NCBI GenBank assembly: GCA_031268685.1
Contig: JAIRWW010000319.1
Span: 1 to 6,395, forward strand
Source: Azoarcus sp.
GTDB lineage: Bacteria; Pseudomonadota; Gammaproteobacteria; Burkholderiales; Rhodocyclaceae
Direction of reading: 5' to 3'
DNA length: 6,395 nt
The notes beneath the pieces are model-generated. The model saw nothing but the letters and a program-made list of their open reading frames with translations, searched no databases and was not told the origin of the DNA. The translations under genes and the position numbers were made by a program. This document shows positions 4,679 through 6,395 of this stretch, in pieces (position 1 is the stretch's first letter; every line of letters starts with the position of its first letter).

Positions 4679-5686
4679 ATGCGAAGTTTACTTCATTCGT
4701 TCTTCGTCTCCATCGCCGTTCTGCTCGCCGCGCTGGCACCGCCCGCCGGAGCGCAGCCGGATCTGCATTCCCGGGCCGACGTCTCGCTGCTGACGAACGG
4801 TTCCGAGGGCTACACGTTTTCCACGTTCGACATGGCGCGGGACGAAACATCGCGTTACCGCATCTACCTTGCCGTTCCCAGGAAAGCGCCGCCGCGCGCG
4901 GGCCATCCGGTCCTCTATCTCCTGGACGGCAACGCGGTTCTCGACATTCTCGGAACCCGCCCGGCGCTTCTCGAAGCCGCCGGTGATGCCGCCGCGCCGC
5001 CCGTCCTCGTCATGATCGGCTACGAGACGCCCGCGCGCTTCGACGTCAAGGCCCGCGCCTACGACTACACGCCGCCCGTTCCAGACAAGCCGGCGCTGGA
5101 AGACCGCTCCGGCAGCGGCCGCCCGGCCGGAGGCGCCGAAACCTTCCGGGACTTCATCGCCGGGCGGCTGAAGCCGGAAGTTGATGCGCGACTGCGCGCG
5201 CAAGGCGAAGCGCGACTGCACGCACAGGGAAAGAGCATCGACCCGTCGAGGCAGGGACTCTGGGGGCATTCCTACGGCGGCCTCTTTGTCCTGCACGTAC
5301 TCCTCACGCACCCCGGCGACTTCCAGGAATACTACGCCATCAGCCCCTCGCTCGGCTGGCAGGACGGCTGGATTCCGCGCCAGGCCAAGGCGCCTCCTGC
5401 CCGCCCGCCGGCCCCGGTCGCATTGCTCGCCGTGTCCGGCGCGGACGAGGCCGGGGAAAAGCGAAGACGGAACCCGGCCCGTGCCGGGCCGGAAACCCCT
5501 CGTCCCGCGCGCGCTTCGGGCGAGGGTCTGTGGGACTTTGCGGCGCAACTCGACGCCAGGGACGGCTACCGGGCGCGGGCGATCCTCATGAAAGGCCAGT
5601 CGCACGGCGAAATGTTCGCCGTCGGCCTGGAAGCCGCGCTGCGTGAGATGGTCGAAGAAACGCCGACAGACGCAATAAAGGAATGA
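4679..5686 (+). CDS. Secreted alpha/beta-hydrolase, IroE-like siderophore esterase
   Basis: The 335-residue product has a typical Sec signal peptide (about 1-25, cleavage near PAGA/QPD), so it acts in the periplasm or membrane-anchored facing it. The fold follows the esterase family PF00756: VLYLLDGN (Asp83), VLVMIGY, GHSYGG with nucleophile Ser198, then a C-terminal GQSHGEMF with probable catalytic His309. IroE, which hydrolyses enterobactin-type trilactones, uses a Ser-His pair, and the layout here is similar. In this operon it would cleave an imported ester-linked siderophore or its ferric complex to help release iron. The substrate is inferred. The start is 12 nt after the DUF3325 stop and no clear Shine-Dalgarno is visible. 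Two oddities are an 8-residue tandem duplication (ARLRAQGE/ARLHAQGK) and a basic, Pro/Arg-rich insertion at about 259-283 where the DNA is palindromic. Confidence 0.82.
   Translation: MRSLLHSFFVSIAVLLAALAPPAGAQPDLHSRADVSLLTNGSEGYTFSTFDMARDETSRYRIYLAVPRKAPPRAGHPVLYLLDGNAVLDILGTRPALLEAAGDAAAPPVLVMIGYETPARFDVKARAYDYTPPVPDKPALEDRSGSGRPAGGAETFRDFIAGRLKPEVDARLRAQGEARLHAQGKSIDPSRQGLWGHSYGGLFVLHVLLTHPGDFQEYYAISPSLGWQDGWIPRQAKAPPARPPAPVALLAVSGADEAGEKRRRNPARAGPETPRPARASGEGLWDFAAQLDARDGYRARAILMKGQSHGEMFAVGLEAALREMVEETPTDAIKE
5186..5233 (+). repeat. 24-bp tandem duplication inside the esterase gene
   Basis: Bases 5186-5209 and 5210-5233 are two copies starting GCGCGACTGC and differing at a few positions. 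They encode ARLRAQGE and ARLHAQGK. The duplication keeps frame and lies in a surface-like helix ahead of the nucleophile elbow. Confidence 0.8.
5474..5526. repeat. Two adjacent palindromes inside the esterase coding region
   Basis: CCGGCCCG at 5474-5481 is exactly inverted as CGGGCCGG at 5485-5492 with a 3-nt centre. Then CCCTCG/CGAGGG (5497-5502 and 5521-5526) enclose CCCG/CGGG. They encode the Arg/Pro/Ala stretch RNPARAGPETPRPARASGEG, which is not expected in this enzyme family, so a palindromic element may have inserted in frame. Confidence 0.55.
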
Positions 5687-5751
5687 CCGCGACCGGCGGC
5701 CTTGGCGGCCTCTTGCGCGTGTCGCCTCTCGCACTTGATCCGCCTTCAAAA

Positions 5752-5780
5752 CCCAACTCGTCTCTTGGGGCGTTTCTTTC
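5752..5780 (+). terminator. Weak terminator-like hairpin after the operon
   Basis: CCCAA at 5752-5756 pairs with TTGGG at 5765-5769 across an 8-nt loop, followed by TTTCTTTC. The stem is short and GC-poor, so this is only a candidate for ending the siderophore operon. No stronger terminator is seen between 5687 and 6045. Confidence 0.25.
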
Positions 5781-5788
5781 ACGTTAAC
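5774..5788 (-). repeat. Isolated inverted copy of the 15-bp core of the 92-bp repeat
   Basis: Read on the minus strand, 5788-5774 is GTTAACGTGAAAGAA. It matches the GTTAGCGTGAAAGAA that starts each array unit except for G to A at one position, which is also the GTTAAC form found within units. It extends no further, exactly like the 15-bp partial sixth unit ending at 506. Confidence 0.5.
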
Positions 5789-5872
5789 ACTGGGGCGTCG
5801 AATGCAGCTTTGCCTGATTGAACAAGTGTTGCCGATTCTGGAAAAATTGTGAGGGAAAACTCAGCACCAATC

Positions 5873-5878
5873 TATAAT
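5873..5878 (+). promoter_or_regulatory. Candidate -10 element upstream of nadK
   Basis: TATAAT matches the sigma-70 -10 consensus exactly within an AT-richer stretch (5841-5925). The nearest -35-like hexamer, TTGTGA at 5847-5852, is 20 bp away, which is longer than ideal. It lies about 170 bp before the nadK start. Confidence 0.35.
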
Positions 5879-6045
5879 TCCTCGACTTCGCCTTCTTCGT
5901 CTTATTACTTGAAAAATTAAAAACGGGATCTTGGCGTGTTTCCGTTTGGGTTGAATACATGCGACACTCACGTTTTTCCCCCCGCGCAGACCGCTCACTC
6001 CCTGCGGATGGGCAGCCATCCGAGCTTGTGATTTAATTCCGTCCC

Positions 6046-6395
6046 ATGACCTCCCCTCCTTCCTCTGGACGAAACTGCCGCTTTCCACCGCAGACGATTG
6101 CGCTGATCGGCAAGGATCAAAGCCCTGAGATCGTCGAATCGCTATCGCTGCTGGCGAAAAACCTGCACGACCGGGGGGTCGAGGTGCTCGTCGACGAGGC
6201 GACCGCAATCTTCGCCGATTTGGGACTCTGGACGCCTTGCACCTACACCGGAATCGGCGAGCGGGCCGATGCGGCGATCGTGCTCGGCGGCGACGGGACG
6301 ATGCTCAACGCCGTGCGCCATCTGGCGCGCCATCGCGTGCCGCTGGTCGGCGTCAATCAGGGGCGCCTGGGATTCATGACCGACATCGCCCGCGC
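6046..6395 (+). CDS. nadK: NAD kinase, 5' part (runs off the window)
   Basis: The frame encodes the first 116 residues of an ATP-dependent NAD kinase, the cytosolic enzyme that phosphorylates NAD to NADP. It shows the N-terminal beta-alpha unit ([17 protein letters not shown]), then [14 protein letters not shown] with the diagnostic GGDG at 81-84 (Asp83, catalytic), and [17 protein letters not shown], the NQG..GF motif of the substrate site. The rest of the roughly 290-residue enzyme lies beyond base 6395. ATG 6046 is the only start upstream of the conserved core. It gives an N-terminus about 12-15 residues longer than usual and has no clear Shine-Dalgarno. In betaproteobacteria nadK often lies near hrcA and recN; no divergent hrcA is visible in the 360 bp upstream. 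Confidence 0.95.
   Translation, partial: MTSPPSSGRNCRFPPQTIALIGKDQSPEIVESLSLLAKNLHDRGVEVLVDEATAIFADLGLWTPCTYTGIGERADAAIVLGGDGTMLNAVRHLARHRVPLVGVNQGRLGFMTDIAR

Noticed and set aside
4688..5782. 364-codon minus-strand open frame
   Set aside because: It mirrors the esterase gene, which has a signal peptide and catalytic motifs; the antisense product has none.
5908..5935. Heat-shock (sigma-32) promoter before nadK
   Set aside because: CTTGAAA is present but no CCCCAT-like -10 lies at the right distance.

Overview
The window looks like a piece of a GC-rich proteobacterial chromosome, most likely betaproteobacterial. The terminal gene is an NAD kinase whose GGDGT and NQGRLGF segments resemble those of betaproteobacteria. 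An inner-membrane gene set (DUF3649, PepSY, DUF3325, IroE-like esterase) is typical of siderophore-uptake loci in Burkholderia-, Pseudomonas- and Rhodocyclales-like bacteria. Taxonomy is inferred from remembered family features, not from a search.

Layout. Bases 1-1560 hold no convincing intact gene. They contain half of a dRS3-like palindromic repeat (1-18), a tandem array of five 92-bp units plus a 15-bp stub (30-506), a decayed C-terminal fragment of an IS110/IS1111-family transposase on the minus strand (about 556-801), and a run of four hairpins (861-1011), the first resembling an intrinsic terminator. Bases 1580-2019 form an unusually elaborate promoter and leader: a TATACT -10 element, a Fur-box-like site, a perfect 22-bp inverted repeat, two short ORFs with good Shine-Dalgarno sequences, a hairpin over the second of these, and a single sequence with the full architecture of a type I-C CRISPR repeat. 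That last element ends on the base before the first structural gene.

Bases 2020-5686 are a compact plus-strand operon. It encodes a small three-helix DUF3649 membrane protein, a PepSY-domain transmembrane protein (probable siderophore or ferric reductase, FoxB/PiuB-like), a small DUF3325 membrane protein, and a secreted alpha/beta-hydrolase resembling the trilactone siderophore esterase IroE. The first three genes overlap by ATGA; the esterase follows after 12 nt. The likely joint job is to take an imported ferric-siderophore, reduce or hydrolyse it at the inner membrane and periplasm, and release iron under Fur control. The TonB-dependent receptor and the sigma/anti-sigma genes that often accompany such a set are not in the window.

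Bases 5687-6045 are intergenic and contain a second, inverted copy of the 15-bp core of the 92-bp repeat. From 6046 to the window end runs the 5' part of nadK. The most unusual signals are the leader between the Fur box and the operon, the orphan type I-C repeat-like element, the two-tier tandem repeat with its stub boundaries, and large low-complexity insertions in the PepSY and esterase genes.
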